Of a stretch of 54,613 bases of DNA, positions 7,985-16,346 are shown in pieces. Under the pieces are notes generated by a model. That model saw only the letters and a program-made list of their open reading frames with translations. It had not been told where the DNA came from and ran no database searches. Numbering within the stretch: the first letter of the stretch is position 1; each line of letters opens with the position of its first letter. Source of the stretch: Actinocrinis sp046724665 (lineage in GTDB: Bacteria; Actinomycetota; Actinomycetes; Streptomycetales; Catenulisporaceae); assembly GCA_046724665.1 (NCBI GenBank), contig JBKOWZ010000139.1, forward strand, positions 1 through 54,613, read 5' to 3'. A program made the translations under genes and the position numbers.

Positions 7985-8985
7985 GCCGCGGCGAGCCGGG
8001 CCAGAATGCGGCGCGCGGCCAGTCCGCCGGCGTCGATGCCGATACTCAGCTCCTGGTAGCCGGCCGGTTCGCTGTCGAGCGCCCGCTGGAGCAGGTTCAG
8101 GGCATCGACGTCCTGCATCACCACCGTGCGGTTGAAGTCGCGCAGGAACGCGCTCACCTCCTCGTCCTCGCGGGCGAAGTCGCGGGAGACGGCCCAGAAG
8201 TCGTAGACCCTGCCTGAGGCCGACGGCGTGATCGCGTAGGTGATCTCGGTGCGGAACACCGGCTCGGTCCGGCCCACCGGCATGATCCGGCTGTGCAGCA
8301 GATACAGGCACGGCGCGAAGTACTCGATGTCCTGGAGGCGGGTGATCCGCCCCTCGATGCCGGTGGAGCGGGCGTAGAACGGAGGGCAGGCGGCGTCCAT
8401 CATGTGCCGCGAGACGCGCACCACGCCCGCGGCTTCGTCGGCGTCGGTGCTGATCGGGGTGTCGGCGACCTCCGGAGTGCCGATGTACCCGCCGTGCAGG
8501 TACGTCTCGTGTGAGAGGTCCAGCAGGTTGTCGACGAGCAGCCCGTAGTCGCAGTCGATCGGCTCCATGCCGCGCACGGTCACCATCTCGGCGAGGTGCG
8601 GGGCGCGCGGAATCAGCTTCTCGTCGGCCAGTTCCGGATCACCGATCCACACCCACACCAGCGAATCGAGTTCTGCCACCGGATACGCCGCCACTCGCGC
8701 GGTTCGCGGGATGCGCTGCTGTCCCGGCACGTGCACGCAGGCGCCGGTCGTGTCGTAGGTGAAGCCGTGATAGCCGCACACGATGCGGTCGCCGTCGCGC
8801 CGGCTGGCGGAGAGGGGGAAGCGCCGGTGCACGCAGCGGTCGGAGAGCGCGACGACGCCGCCGTCCTCCTCGGCGCGGTAGAGCACGATCGGTTCGCCGA
8901 GAACGGTGCGGCCGAGCAGATCGCGCCCGACCTCGGCCGCATAGGCGATGACATACCACTGGTTGCGTGCGAAGGCGGTGGCCAT
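7981..8985 (-). CDS. vanA: Rieske non-haem iron oxygenase, vanillate O-demethylase type
   Basis: A 334-residue oxygenase. The Rieske 2Fe-2S site is C51-x-H53 and C70-x2-H73 (DRCVHRRF, CGYHGF). The mononuclear iron region follows in DNLLDLSHETYLHGG, with two His after a bridging Asp. Length and the short C-terminal domain fit the VanA/dicamba-demethylase group rather than ring-hydroxylating dioxygenases. The ATG at 8985 has GGAG 5 nt upstream. It is the middle gene of IclR-oxygenase-reductase on one strand and is coupled to the reductase by a GTGA overlap. Conversion of vanillate to protocatechuate fits the pca genes downstream; other O- or N-demethylations are possible. Confidence 0.82.
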   Translation of the reverse strand: MATAFARNQWYVIAYAAEVGRDLLGRTVLGEPIVLYRAEEDGGVVALSDRCVHRRFPLSASRRDGDRIVCGYHGFTYDTTGACVHVPGQQRIPRTARVAAYPVAELDSLVWVWIGDPELADEKLIPRAPHLAEMVTVRGMEPIDCDYGLLVDNLLDLSHETYLHGGYIGTPEVADTPISTDADEAAGVVRVSRHMMDAACPPFYARSTGIEGRITRLQDIEYFAPCLYLLHSRIMPVGRTEPVFRTEITYAITPSASGRVYDFWAVSRDFAREDEEVSAFLRDFNRTVVMQDVDALNLLQRALDSEPAGYQELSIGIDAGGLAARRILARLAAA

Positions 8986-9066
8986 GAGTACTCCGGTGTA
9001 CGAGGGCCGACGGCGACGACACGGGCAGCGTCGCAAGGGCGGGAACCGGGCACAACGCGACTTCCG

Positions 9067-9825
9067 TCAGGCGGAAGCCCAACCGAGCGCGCGGGAGATG
9101 CCGAGACCCGCGAGGCGCACGGTCGGCGCGAGGGCGCCCGGACGCGCGCCGGCGCTGGGTACGATGATCGACACCGCGGCGACCACCTCGCCCCGGACGC
9201 CGCGCACCGGGGCCGCGACCGAGAGCGCGTCATCAGTGATCTGACGGTCGCTGACCGCGAAGCCGCTGCGGCGCACCTGCGCCAGCATCCGGCGCAACGC
9301 CGCAGGGTCGGTGACCGTGCGCGGCGTGAACGCGTCGAGTCGCCCGGCCGCGAGGTACTCCTCCTGAACAGCGGGATCGGCGTGCGCGAGCAGTACGAGC
9401 CCGACGCCTGTGGCGTGCAGCGGCCAGTGCGCGCCGACCCGCGCGAGCACGTTCACCGCCGAACGGCCCGAGATCCGCTCGATGTACACGACTTCCATCC
9501 CGTCGCGCACCGCGAGTTGCACGTTCTCGTGCGTGGCCTCGTACAGGTCCTCCAGGTACGGCATCGCGGCCTCACGCAACGGCACCGCGCGCGGGGCCAG
9601 TGCGCCGAGTTCCCAGAGCCGCAGCCCGATGTGGTAATCCCCCGACGCGTCCCGTTCCAGCGCACCCCATGCCGTGAGCAGGCCGACGAGCCGGTGCGCT
9701 GTGGGCAGCGTGAGGCCGGCTCGTCGGCTGATCTCGGTGAGCGAAAGGGCGGGCGCGGACCGATCGAACGCGGCCAGCACCGCGAGCAGCCGCTCGGCGG
9801 CCGAGGCAGGCGCGGGCGATGCCAT
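9067..9825 (-). CDS. IclR-family regulator of the demethylase genes
   Basis: A 252-residue protein with the IclR arrangement: N-terminal winged helix (LSLTEISRRAGLTLPTAHRLVGLL) and C-terminal effector domain (ALSVAAPVRGVRGEVVAAVS). The ATG at 9825 (MASPAPASAAERLLAVL) is the natural family start; upstream sequence in frame is low quality. The gene lies 81 bp upstream of the Rieske oxygenase on the same strand, so it probably responds to an aromatic acid and controls the oxygenase-reductase pair. IclR proteins act as either repressors or activators and the direction cannot be told from sequence. Confidence 0.84.
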   Translation of the reverse strand: MASPAPASAAERLLAVLAAFDRSAPALSLTEISRRAGLTLPTAHRLVGLLTAWGALERDASGDYHIGLRLWELGALAPRAVPLREAAMPYLEDLYEATHENVQLAVRDGMEVVYIERISGRSAVNVLARVGAHWPLHATGVGLVLLAHADPAVQEEYLAAGRLDAFTPRTVTDPAALRRMLAQVRRSGFAVSDRQITDDALSVAAPVRGVRGEVVAAVSIIVPSAGARPGALAPTVRLAGLGISRALGWASA

Positions 9826-9894
9826 GGCGCTACCGTAGACCGCCCCAGGTGAGCTGGGCAGTGGCCGCCGAGCGGGCTGAACGTGCACGTCTGT

Positions 9895-11271
9895 CTACAT
9901 GGTCGAGCAGCTGGCGCCGTTGAGTGTGAATGCCGCGGGAGCCGCGGCGTTGCCGGTGTGGTTGGCCTGGAAGCCGAAACTGGTGCTGCCGCCGGCCGGG
10001 ATCGTCACGTTGTAACTCATGTTCGTCGCGGTGACCGTCCCGCTGGACGGAGTGATCGTGGCGTTCCACGCGCTGACGAGGCTCTGGCCGGGTGCCAGCG
10101 TGAAGGTCAGCTTCCAGCCGTTGATCGCCGTGCTGCCCGTGTTGGCGATGACGATGTTTTCGGTCAGGCCGGTGTTCCACGCGCTCACCGTGTCAGTAAC
10201 CTTGCACGTTCCGGGCGACGTGGTGCCGGACGGGCTCGACGACGGCGACGCGCTGGGGCTGGTGCTCGGCGAGGCGCTGGGACTCGGGCTCGGACTGGCG
10301 CTCGCGCTGGTGCTGGGTGACGGGCTGGTGGAAGTGTCAAGGCCGAAGAAGTGGATCGCGTACGCGGCCATGCCTGCCTGGGGAAGAACGTGCCCGGCGC
10401 CCTGGATGCTGTACGCCTCGACGTGTACCTTGCCCGACGAATCCGCGTACCGCCACCGGGTCCAGCCGGACACTGGAGTGTCCGTGGACGTCGGGGTCTG
10501 ACTGAGCCCGAACACGTTCGTCCACTGCTTGATGTCCTCCCCGAGCAGCTGGTACGGCACGAGCGTGTCGGCGGTGCCGTGCCACAGCTGGATCGGCGGA
10601 CGCGGCCCGTTGTAGCCGGGATACGCCGCCCGGACCCTGTCGCCCCAGTCCTGCGCGGTGCGTGTCAGGGTTCCGCTGGTGCACTTGCTGCTGCCCGGCG
10701 GGTAGTCGGCCGCGTTGGCGAAGCAGTCGAAGGGCACTCCCATGTACGCCGCGCCGGCCTTGAACACGTCCGGGTAGAGGGCGAGCATCTCGTCGGTCAT
10801 CATGCCGCCGGACGACGAGCCGGTGACGTAGACCCGGTTCGGGTCCGCGTTGTAGTGCTGCTCGGTGTAGGTGATCATCGAGTTGAGCGCGACCGGGTCG
10901 CTGCCGCCGCCGCGCACCTTGGCCGCGGCCGACCAGGTGTCCCAGCAGTTGCCGAACCCGGCCTGCTGCTCGGCGCTCGGGTAGATGACGACGAAGCCGT
11001 AGCGGTCGGCCAGCGAGGCGAACTCGCTGCCCGAGTAGAAGCCGGGGCCGGTGCCGCCGCAGCCGTGCAGCGCCAGCAGGATGGCCGGGCGGGGCTGCAC
11101 GCTGTTGGGCACGTAGATGTACATCTGCGCCCCGCCGGGGTCCGGGCCGAAGTTCGTCACCTGGACCAGCCCGGCCGCCGACGCGCCCGGCGCCAGCCCG
11201 GTGACGAAGGTCAATGCCGTGAAGGCGGCGGCCGCGCCGACGGCCGCGAGCATCTTGGTGATCCGCCTCAT
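9895..11271 (-). CDS. Secreted CE1-type esterase with C-terminal CBM2 (feruloyl/acetylxylan esterase-like)
   Basis: A 458-residue secreted enzyme; the ATG at 11271 has AGGAGG upstream. Order: Sec signal peptide (about 1-33, AFTALTFVTGLAPGASA), PHB-depolymerase/CE1 catalytic domain with LHGCGG oxyanion region, nucleophile VTGSSSGG, acid HGTADTLVPY and His in GAGHVLPQ, then a 40-residue Ser-Pro linker, then a CBM2. The CBM2 shows terminal cysteines (CKV..., ...SCSTM) and the three surface tryptophans in SAWN, NGWK and SAWN. Family members cleave acetyl, feruloyl or polyhydroxybutyrate esters outside the cell; a cellulose/xylan-binding CBM2 favours a plant-wall ester. Next to hydroxycinnamate genes, feruloyl esterase is attractive but unproven. 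Confidence 0.88.
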   Translation of the reverse strand: MRRITKMLAAVGAAAAFTALTFVTGLAPGASAAGLVQVTNFGPDPGGAQMYIYVPNSVQPRPAILLALHGCGGTGPGFYSGSEFASLADRYGFVVIYPSAEQQAGFGNCWDTWSAAAKVRGGGSDPVALNSMITYTEQHYNADPNRVYVTGSSSGGMMTDEMLALYPDVFKAGAAYMGVPFDCFANAADYPPGSSKCTSGTLTRTAQDWGDRVRAAYPGYNGPRPPIQLWHGTADTLVPYQLLGEDIKQWTNVFGLSQTPTSTDTPVSGWTRWRYADSSGKVHVEAYSIQGAGHVLPQAGMAAYAIHFFGLDTSTSPSPSTSASASPSPSPSASPSTSPSASPSSSPSGTTSPGTCKVTDTVSAWNTGLTENIVIANTGSTAINGWKLTFTLAPGQSLVSAWNATITPSSGTVTATNMSYNVTIPAGGSTSFGFQANHTGNAAAPAAFTLNGASCSTM

Positions 11272-11455
11272 TGCTCCTCCTGGGTTGCGAGTGCCGGGCC
11301 GTGTGCGGCCGGACGCCGACCGCGTGTTCGGACACTTCGGCACATGTCGCGGGAAGGGTGCGGCCGGGGCGGGATACCGTCAACCGCGCGGCGGCGGCGC
11401 GCCGGGCACAGCCGGCGCGGCGAGGCGTCTTCGCGCTGGCTGTCAAGTCACCTGT

Positions 11456-11476
11456 TATCAAGAAACTTGATATCAA
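11456..11476. promoter_or_regulatory. Overlapping dyads between the esterase and MarR genes, candidate operator
   Basis: TATCAAG-AAA-CTTGATA (11456-11472) is a perfect 7-bp inverted repeat, and it overlaps the perfect 10-bp palindrome TTGATATCAA (11467-11476). The site is AT-rich in GC-rich surroundings and lies about 50 bp upstream of the MarR start and about 185 bp upstream of the divergent esterase start. Its size and form fit a MarR dimer operator. Confidence 0.55.
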
Positions 11477-11527
11477 ATAAGGAAACTTTCATCGCGGCGC
11501 CCCGCGGCGCGGCGGTATGGTTCCCCG

Positions 11528-12034
11528 GTGAGCCCTTCCCGCGCAGTTGCAGCGTCTCGACCCGTGCCCGCGGCGCCGCGGCTGAGCTACCTGGTCTTCC
11601 GGCTGGAGCGGCGCATCCGGGCCCGGCTGGACGAGGCGCTCGCCCGGCACGCGGTGACCACCACCGAGTACATGGCGCTCAGCGAGCTGCGGCTGCGCGA
11701 CGGTCCGTCCTCGGCGCAGCTGGCCCGCATCGCCTTCGTCACCCCGCAGGCGATGAACCTGGTCATCCGGGATCTGGAGCGGCGCGGGCTGGTACAGCGC
11801 CGGCCGGATCCGCGCGGCGGCCGGGTGCTGCGGGTCGGCCTCACCCGCGCGGGGACGTCCACGCTGCGGCGGTGCGACCGCGCGCTGGACGGCATCGAGC
11901 ACGAGATGCTCGCCGCGCTGGACGAGGAGGACCGCAAGACGCTCGCCGACCACCTGACCGCCTGCGCCCACGCCCTGCACCCCGATCCGGACGCGGACCA
12001 GCCGGCCGCGCGGGATCAGGGCAGCCCGGTGTAG
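11528..12034 (+). CDS. MarR-family regulator
   Basis: A 168-residue winged-helix regulator: helix-turn-helix SSAQLARIAFVTPQAMNLVI, wing RRPDPRGGRVLRVGLTRAG, flanking dimer helices. The GTG at 11528 is the most upstream start in frame; no clear ribosome site is seen, so translation might begin at a later GTG or be leaderless. It is divergent from the CBM2 esterase and convergent with pobA, overlapping the end of pobA by 19 bp. The AT-rich dyad just upstream is a likely autoregulatory site. Its HTH differs from the MarR at 6379-6873, so the two probably bind different operators. Ligand unknown; a phenolic acid is likely from context. Confidence 0.82.
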   Translation: MSPSRAVAASRPVPAAPRLSYLVFRLERRIRARLDEALARHAVTTTEYMALSELRLRDGPSSAQLARIAFVTPQAMNLVIRDLERRGLVQRRPDPRGGRVLRVGLTRAGTSTLRRCDRALDGIEHEMLAALDEEDRKTLADHLTACAHALHPDPDADQPAARDQGSPV

Positions 12035-13197
12035 TTCTCGGCGAGGGTCCGCGCGGCGGCGGCGGACGTGACGGTGTAGTCGAGCTGGGAGAGTTGCAGA
12101 CGCCTGGTGAAATCGTCGGCCCGCGGGTCCACGTGGAGCATCGTCGTCATCCAGTGGGAGAAGTGCTCGGCCCGCCAGACCCGCCGCAGCGCGGTCTCGG
12201 AATAACCATCGAGGCCTGACGTATCGCCGCCGTCGTACCACTGCGCGATCGCGGCTGCCAGCAGCGTCACGTCCGCGACGGCGAGATTGAGGCCCTTGGC
12301 GCCGGTCGGGGGCACGATGTGGGCCGCGTCGCCGGCCAGGAACAGGCGGCCGTGGCGCATCGGCTCGGCGACGAAGCCGCGCATCGGGGTGATCCCCTTC
12401 TCCCAGACCGGGCCGCGGCGCAGGGTCCAGTCGGCGTCCACGGCGAGACGCGCGGCCAGTTCGTCCCAGATGCGGTCATCGGGCCAGTCCTCGATGTTCT
12501 CGTCCCGCGCGACCTGGAGATACAGGCGGCTGACCTGCGGTGAGCGCATGCTGTGCAGCGCGAAGCCGTTCTCGTGGCGGGCGTAGACGAGTTCGTCGCA
12601 GGACGGCGGGACGTCGGCGAGGATCCCCAGCCAGGCGAAGGGGTGATCCAGCCGGTACGTCCGCAGGACGTCCCTGGGAACGGCGTCGCGTCCGATGCCG
12701 TGGAAGCCGTCGCAGGCCACGACGACGTCGCAGCCGAGGGCGTGCTCCGCGCCGTCGAGGGTGTAGCGGATCGTCGGCGATTCGGTGGCGGCGCCGTCGA
12801 TCGAGCGCGCGGCGGCCTCGAACAGCAGCGGCTGCTCGGCGGCGAGTCGCAGGGCGATGAGGTCCTTCACGATCTCGGTCTGTGCGTAGATCATCACGGT
12901 GCGGCCGTCGGCGAGCGACGGGAAGTCGATGCGGTGCGACCGGCGGTCGAAGCGCAGCTCGATGCCCTCGTGGACGAGCCCCTCGCGGTCCATCCGCTCA
13001 CCGGCGCCCGAGGCCCGCAGCACGTCCACCGTTCCCTGCTCCAGCAGGCCCGCGCGCTGGCGGCGTTCGACGTATGTGCGATCCCTGGCTTCCAGGATGA
13101 CGTTGTCGATGCCGTGGCGGTGCAGCAGATGTCCGAGCAGCAGTCCCGCCGGGCCCGCGCCGATTATGCCGACACGAGTGCGGTCCGGTGCCCGCAT
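12016..13197 (-). CDS. pobA: 4-hydroxybenzoate 3-monooxygenase
   Basis: A 393-residue FAD monooxygenase, the usual PobA length. FAD motif G13-A-G-P-A-G18, the DG motif in VVACDGFHG, and the GD motif FLAGDAAHIVPPTGAKG are all present; QRAGLLEQGTVD and TEIVKDL are typical of PobA. It hydroxylates 4-hydroxybenzoate to protocatechuate with NAD(P)H and oxygen. ATG at 13197 gives the conventional N-terminus (MRAPDRTRVGIIGAG). An in-frame ATG at 13233 overlaps the pcaL stop (TGATG) and would add 12 residues. It is the last gene of the pca operon and supplies protocatechuate from the p-coumarate branch. Confidence 0.92.
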   Translation of the reverse strand: MRAPDRTRVGIIGAGPAGLLLGHLLHRHGIDNVILEARDRTYVERRQRAGLLEQGTVDVLRASGAGERMDREGLVHEGIELRFDRRSHRIDFPSLADGRTVMIYAQTEIVKDLIALRLAAEQPLLFEAAARSIDGAATESPTIRYTLDGAEHALGCDVVVACDGFHGIGRDAVPRDVLRTYRLDHPFAWLGILADVPPSCDELVYARHENGFALHSMRSPQVSRLYLQVARDENIEDWPDDRIWDELAARLAVDADWTLRRGPVWEKGITPMRGFVAEPMRHGRLFLAGDAAHIVPPTGAKGLNLAVADVTLLAAAIAQWYDGGDTSGLDGYSETALRRVWRAEHFSHWMTTMLHVDPRADDFTRRLQLSQLDYTVTSAAAARTLAENYTGLP

Positions 13198-13232
13198 ACT
13201 GCCTTCGCCCTCTCCGTGGTCGTACACGTACA

Positions 13233-14420
13233 TCAGCGCTCCGACTCGGCGTCCAGCTCGTCGAAAGTCTTCTGGGCGACGCTGAAGGCGGTGTTCGCCG
13301 CGGGAACGCCGCAGTAGACGGCGCTTTGCAGCAGGATCTCCTTGATCTCGTCGCGGCTGAGCCCGCTGTTCAGCCCGCCGCGGATGTGCATCGCCAGTTC
13401 GCGTTCGTGGCCGTGGGCGATCAGCGCGGTGAGCGCGACCGCGGAGCGGATCCGCCGGTCGAGGCCGGGCCGCGACCAGATCTCTCCCCACGCGTAGCGG
13501 GTGATGAAGTCCTGGAAGTCGGCGGTGAACGCGCTCGTCGCCGCGACGGCACGATCGACGTGGGCATCGCCGAGGACGGTGCGGCGCACTTCGAAGCCTG
13601 CGGTGCGTCGGCTCTCGTCGCTGTCGGAACCGAGGTGACGCAGCAGCGCACTGGTCACCGCGGTCGGCCGGTCAACACCGGCCAGGTGCGCAGCGCCGGG
13701 GATCTCCACGAGCGTGGCGTCACCGATTCCGTCGGCCAGCTCGCGGGCGCGCGCCGGAGGCACGGCGGGATCGGCACGTCCGGCGATCACGACGGTCTGC
13801 GCGCGGATGCGCCCGAGGTCGGCGCGCGCGTCGAACGCGGCGAGGGCGTCACAGCAGGCTGCGTACCCTGCGGGATCGGCGGCGCGCAGATCGTCGAGCA
13901 GCGACGCGCCGAGGGTATTCGCGTCCGTCAATGCACGAGCGGGGTCGGCGAACCAGCGTGCCGCGGAGGCTTTCACGAGCGGTTCGGTCCCCTCTGCCCG
14001 GACGAGAGCGGCGCGTTCATGCCAGGAGGCCGGCTCGGCGAAGCGCGCGGCGCAGCACACCACAGCCAGGGAACTGATCCGCTCGGGAAACCGGATCGCC
14101 AGATCGAGCCCGATGGCGCCGCCGAGCGAGGTCCCGATGTACGCGAACCGATCCCAGCCATAGTGATCGACGAGATCCAGGACGAGATCGGCGAGGTCTC
14201 CCATCCGCGTCGCGCCGGGTTCGGGGCGGGGCAGCACGCCGGTCGCCGTCTCACCGTGCCCTGGCAAGTCGTAACGCAATACCCTGTGACGTCTCGCCAG
14301 TGCCGGAAGCTGCGGCGCCCAGAGGCGCGCGGACGTGCCGAGCGACGGACCGAGGAGCAGCGGCAGGCCGTGCTCGAGTCCGTCGAACCAGTGCCGCAAC
14401 AAGGTCGGCGTGCCCGTCAC
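13233..14420 (-). CDS. pcaL: Fused beta-ketoadipate enol-lactone hydrolase / 4-carboxymuconolactone decarboxylase
   Basis: A 395-residue fusion. Residues about 1-260 are an alpha/beta hydrolase (PcaD) with oxyanion GPSLGTS, nucleophile YIGTSLGGAIG and a late His in GAAHLAG. Residues about 270-395 are the PcaC carboxymuconolactone decarboxylase domain (ALIAHGHERELAMHIRGG, EILLQSAVYCGVPAAN). The fusion is well known in actinobacteria and carries out two consecutive steps, from carboxymuconolactone through the enol-lactone to beta-ketoadipate. GTG at 14420 overlaps the pcaB stop as GTGA and has GGGAGG upstream. Confidence 0.93.
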   Translation of the reverse strand: MTGTPTLLRHWFDGLEHGLPLLLGPSLGTSARLWAPQLPALARRHRVLRYDLPGHGETATGVLPRPEPGATRMGDLADLVLDLVDHYGWDRFAYIGTSLGGAIGLDLAIRFPERISSLAVVCCAARFAEPASWHERAALVRAEGTEPLVKASAARWFADPARALTDANTLGASLLDDLRAADPAGYAACCDALAAFDARADLGRIRAQTVVIAGRADPAVPPARARELADGIGDATLVEIPGAAHLAGVDRPTAVTSALLRHLGSDSDESRRTAGFEVRRTVLGDAHVDRAVAATSAFTADFQDFITRYAWGEIWSRPGLDRRIRSAVALTALIAHGHERELAMHIRGGLNSGLSRDEIKEILLQSAVYCGVPAANTAFSVAQKTFDELDAESER

Positions 14421-15838
14421 GGCTCCTCCCGAAGCGCTCGGTCTACGAGCTCCACGGCAGCGCCTAGATACTGCGCCGGATCGGTCAGGGCGCGCAGGGT
14501 GTCCGTCGGCAGCTGAGCCAGTTCGGGCACTTCGCGCAGTATCTGTTCGACGTCGCCGAGATGCCGCGCGACCTCGGCGGCGAGCTGCCGCGCCTTGGAC
14601 CGGCCGACGACGGGAGTGAGCGCGACGGCGATGTGCTCGGCGGTGATCCCGCCCCGGCTGAGCTCCAGATTCGCCCGCATGCGCTCGGGATCGACCTCCA
14701 GGGTCTCGACGAGTGCTGCGACGTGCTCGGCCGCGCCGCCGGTGAGCCTCAACGCCTCGCGCAGCGGCTGCCATTCAGCGTGCCACGCCCCGGCGGCGCG
14801 TTCGTCCTCTGCGGCGAGCGCGCCGAACAGGACGGTGACCAGCGCCGGAACCTGTCGGGCCGCCGCGCCGACCAGGACCGCGTGGATCGGATTGCGCTTG
14901 TGCGGCATCGCGGACGACTGGCCGCCGCCGCGTTCGCGGACCTCGCCGATCTCGGTGCGGGAGAGCACGAGGACGTCGGCGGCGATCTTGCCGAGCGCGC
15001 CGGACGCGAATGCGAGCGCGGCGGCGAGATCGGCGATCGGCGTGCGCAGACTGTGCCACGGTAAGAGCGGCTCGGCCAGTGCGTTCTCCTCGGCGAACGC
15101 CGCGACCAGGCCGAGTGCGCGGCCGGTGCGCGGCGCGGATTCCTCGTGCCAGGCGGCATGCTGGAACGAGGCGAGCGTCCCCGCCGCGCCGCCGAGCTGC
15201 GCTGACAGGCTTTCGCGACACGCCGCGATCCGGCGGCGGGCGGCGACGACCTGGTGCCGCCAGCCGGCGGCTTTGAGCCCGAACGTGGTCGGCACGGCGT
15301 GCTGCGTGATCGTGCGCGCGGCCATCGGAGTCTCGCGATGCTCGCCGGCCAGCCGGGTCAGCGAGCCGGCCGCCGCATCGAGGCTCCCGGCGATCAGGCC
15401 GAGGACGCGGCGCGAGATCAGCATCGTCGCGGTGTCGAGGACGTCCTGGCTGGTGGCACCGCAGTGCACGAACTCAGCTGCCTTAGGATCCTGTTTCGAC
15501 ACGGCAGCACGCAGGTCCGCGACGAGCGGGATCACCGGATTACCGTCAACGCGCGCCCGCGTGGCGATGTCACGAAGCCGCGACGCGTACTCGTGCTCTG
15601 GCACGGACGTCATGTCGGCGATGACCGAGCAGATGGCGTCGGCCGCCGACCGCGGGATCATCCCGACGCGGGCCTGCGCCCTGGCCAGCGCCGCCTCGGC
15701 CTCCAGCAGCGCGGCCAGATACGCGGCGTCGCCAGTCGCCGTCTCGGCCTCGCCACCTGCGCGTACCGGCGAGAGCAGCCCGAAGTCCGCGCCGGGCGGC
15801 TCGTCGGCGCTCAAGGGAGCCGGCTCATCGGAAGTCAA
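14417..15838 (-). CDS. pcaB: 3-carboxy-cis,cis-muconate cycloisomerase
   Basis: A 473-residue fumarase/adenylosuccinate-lyase superfamily enzyme. It begins with the PcaB-type FGLLSPVRAG, contains HCGATSQDVLDTATMLI and the family signature GGGQSSAMPHKRNPI with the mobile catalytic loop. It cyclises 3-carboxymuconate to 4-carboxymuconolactone. The start is uncertain: TTG at 15838, inside the end of pcaG, has AGGAG about 10 nt upstream; a second TTG lies at 15814. No ATG or GTG is available in frame before the conserved region except far upstream in pcaG. It overlaps pcaG by 14 bp and pcaL by 4 bp. Confidence 0.9.
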   Translation of the reverse strand: MTSDEPAPLSADEPPGADFGLLSPVRAGGEAETATGDAAYLAALLEAEAALARAQARVGMIPRSAADAICSVIADMTSVPEHEYASRLRDIATRARVDGNPVIPLVADLRAAVSKQDPKAAEFVHCGATSQDVLDTATMLISRRVLGLIAGSLDAAAGSLTRLAGEHRETPMAARTITQHAVPTTFGLKAAGWRHQVVAARRRIAACRESLSAQLGGAAGTLASFQHAAWHEESAPRTGRALGLVAAFAEENALAEPLLPWHSLRTPIADLAAALAFASGALGKIAADVLVLSRTEIGEVRERGGGQSSAMPHKRNPIHAVLVGAAARQVPALVTVLFGALAAEDERAAGAWHAEWQPLREALRLTGGAAEHVAALVETLEVDPERMRANLELSRGGITAEHIAVALTPVVGRSKARQLAAEVARHLGDVEQILREVPELAQLPTDTLRALTDPAQYLGAAVELVDRALREEP

Positions 15839-16346
15839 GGAACACCGTCTCCTGCGCTCCCCCGTCGTCGCCCTGTATCCGGATGTCGAAGCGGAACACG
15901 CCTTCGCTCTCCTGCCGGGCAAGCAGCGTTTCGCGCCTCACCTCCGGCAGCGCGCCGAGCACGGGGTCCGCGGCCAGGGCGTCCACGTCGTCGGCGAAGT
16001 AAACCCTCGTATACAGGTGGTTCAGCAACCCCCGCGCGAAGAGGCACGCGGAGATATAGGGCACGGCGACTGGCCGCAACGTCCTGATGAGATAACCACC
16101 GTCGGGGTCCGTGGCGACTCGGCCGAAGCCGAGACCAGGCTGCCAGAACTCGAGCAGCGCGTCGGGAATCGGCGCACCGGCGCCGTCCCTGACCGTGCCG
16201 CGCACGACGAGAGCGCCGGGTGCCACGGCCTGGACGAGGTCGCCGCCGCCGGGAGACGGCAGCGCGAACCCGAAGAAGGGGCCGACGGTCTGCGACGGCG
16301 TCGGCATCAGCCGCCTGTGGCTCCCGGACGGCATATCAGAGCTCAT
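15825..16346 (-). CDS. pcaG: Protocatechuate 3,4-dioxygenase alpha subunit
   Basis: A 173-residue intradiol dioxygenase alpha chain: PTPSQTVGPFFGFALP at the start, FWQPGLGFGRVATDPDGGY in the middle and VYFADD later. As expected for the alpha subunit, the iron-ligand tyrosines and histidines of the beta chain are not all kept. It pairs with PcaH to cleave protocatechuate between the hydroxyls, giving 3-carboxymuconate. ATG at 16346 overlaps the last codons of pcaH by 11 bp; a second in-frame ATG at 16334 lies after the pcaH stop and could be the true start. Confidence 0.92.
   Translation of the reverse strand: MSSDMPSGSHRRLMPTPSQTVGPFFGFALPSPGGGDLVQAVAPGALVVRGTVRDGAGAPIPDALLEFWQPGLGFGRVATDPDGGYLIRTLRPVAVPYISACLFARGLLNHLYTRVYFADDVDALAADPVLGALPEVRRETLLARQESEGVFRFDIRIQGDDGGAQETVFLDFR

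Noticed and set aside
10220..10330. Tandem-repeat-like DNA that might be a CRISPR or satellite
   Set aside because: It encodes the Ser-Pro linker of the CBM2 esterase; units are irregular and there are no spacers.
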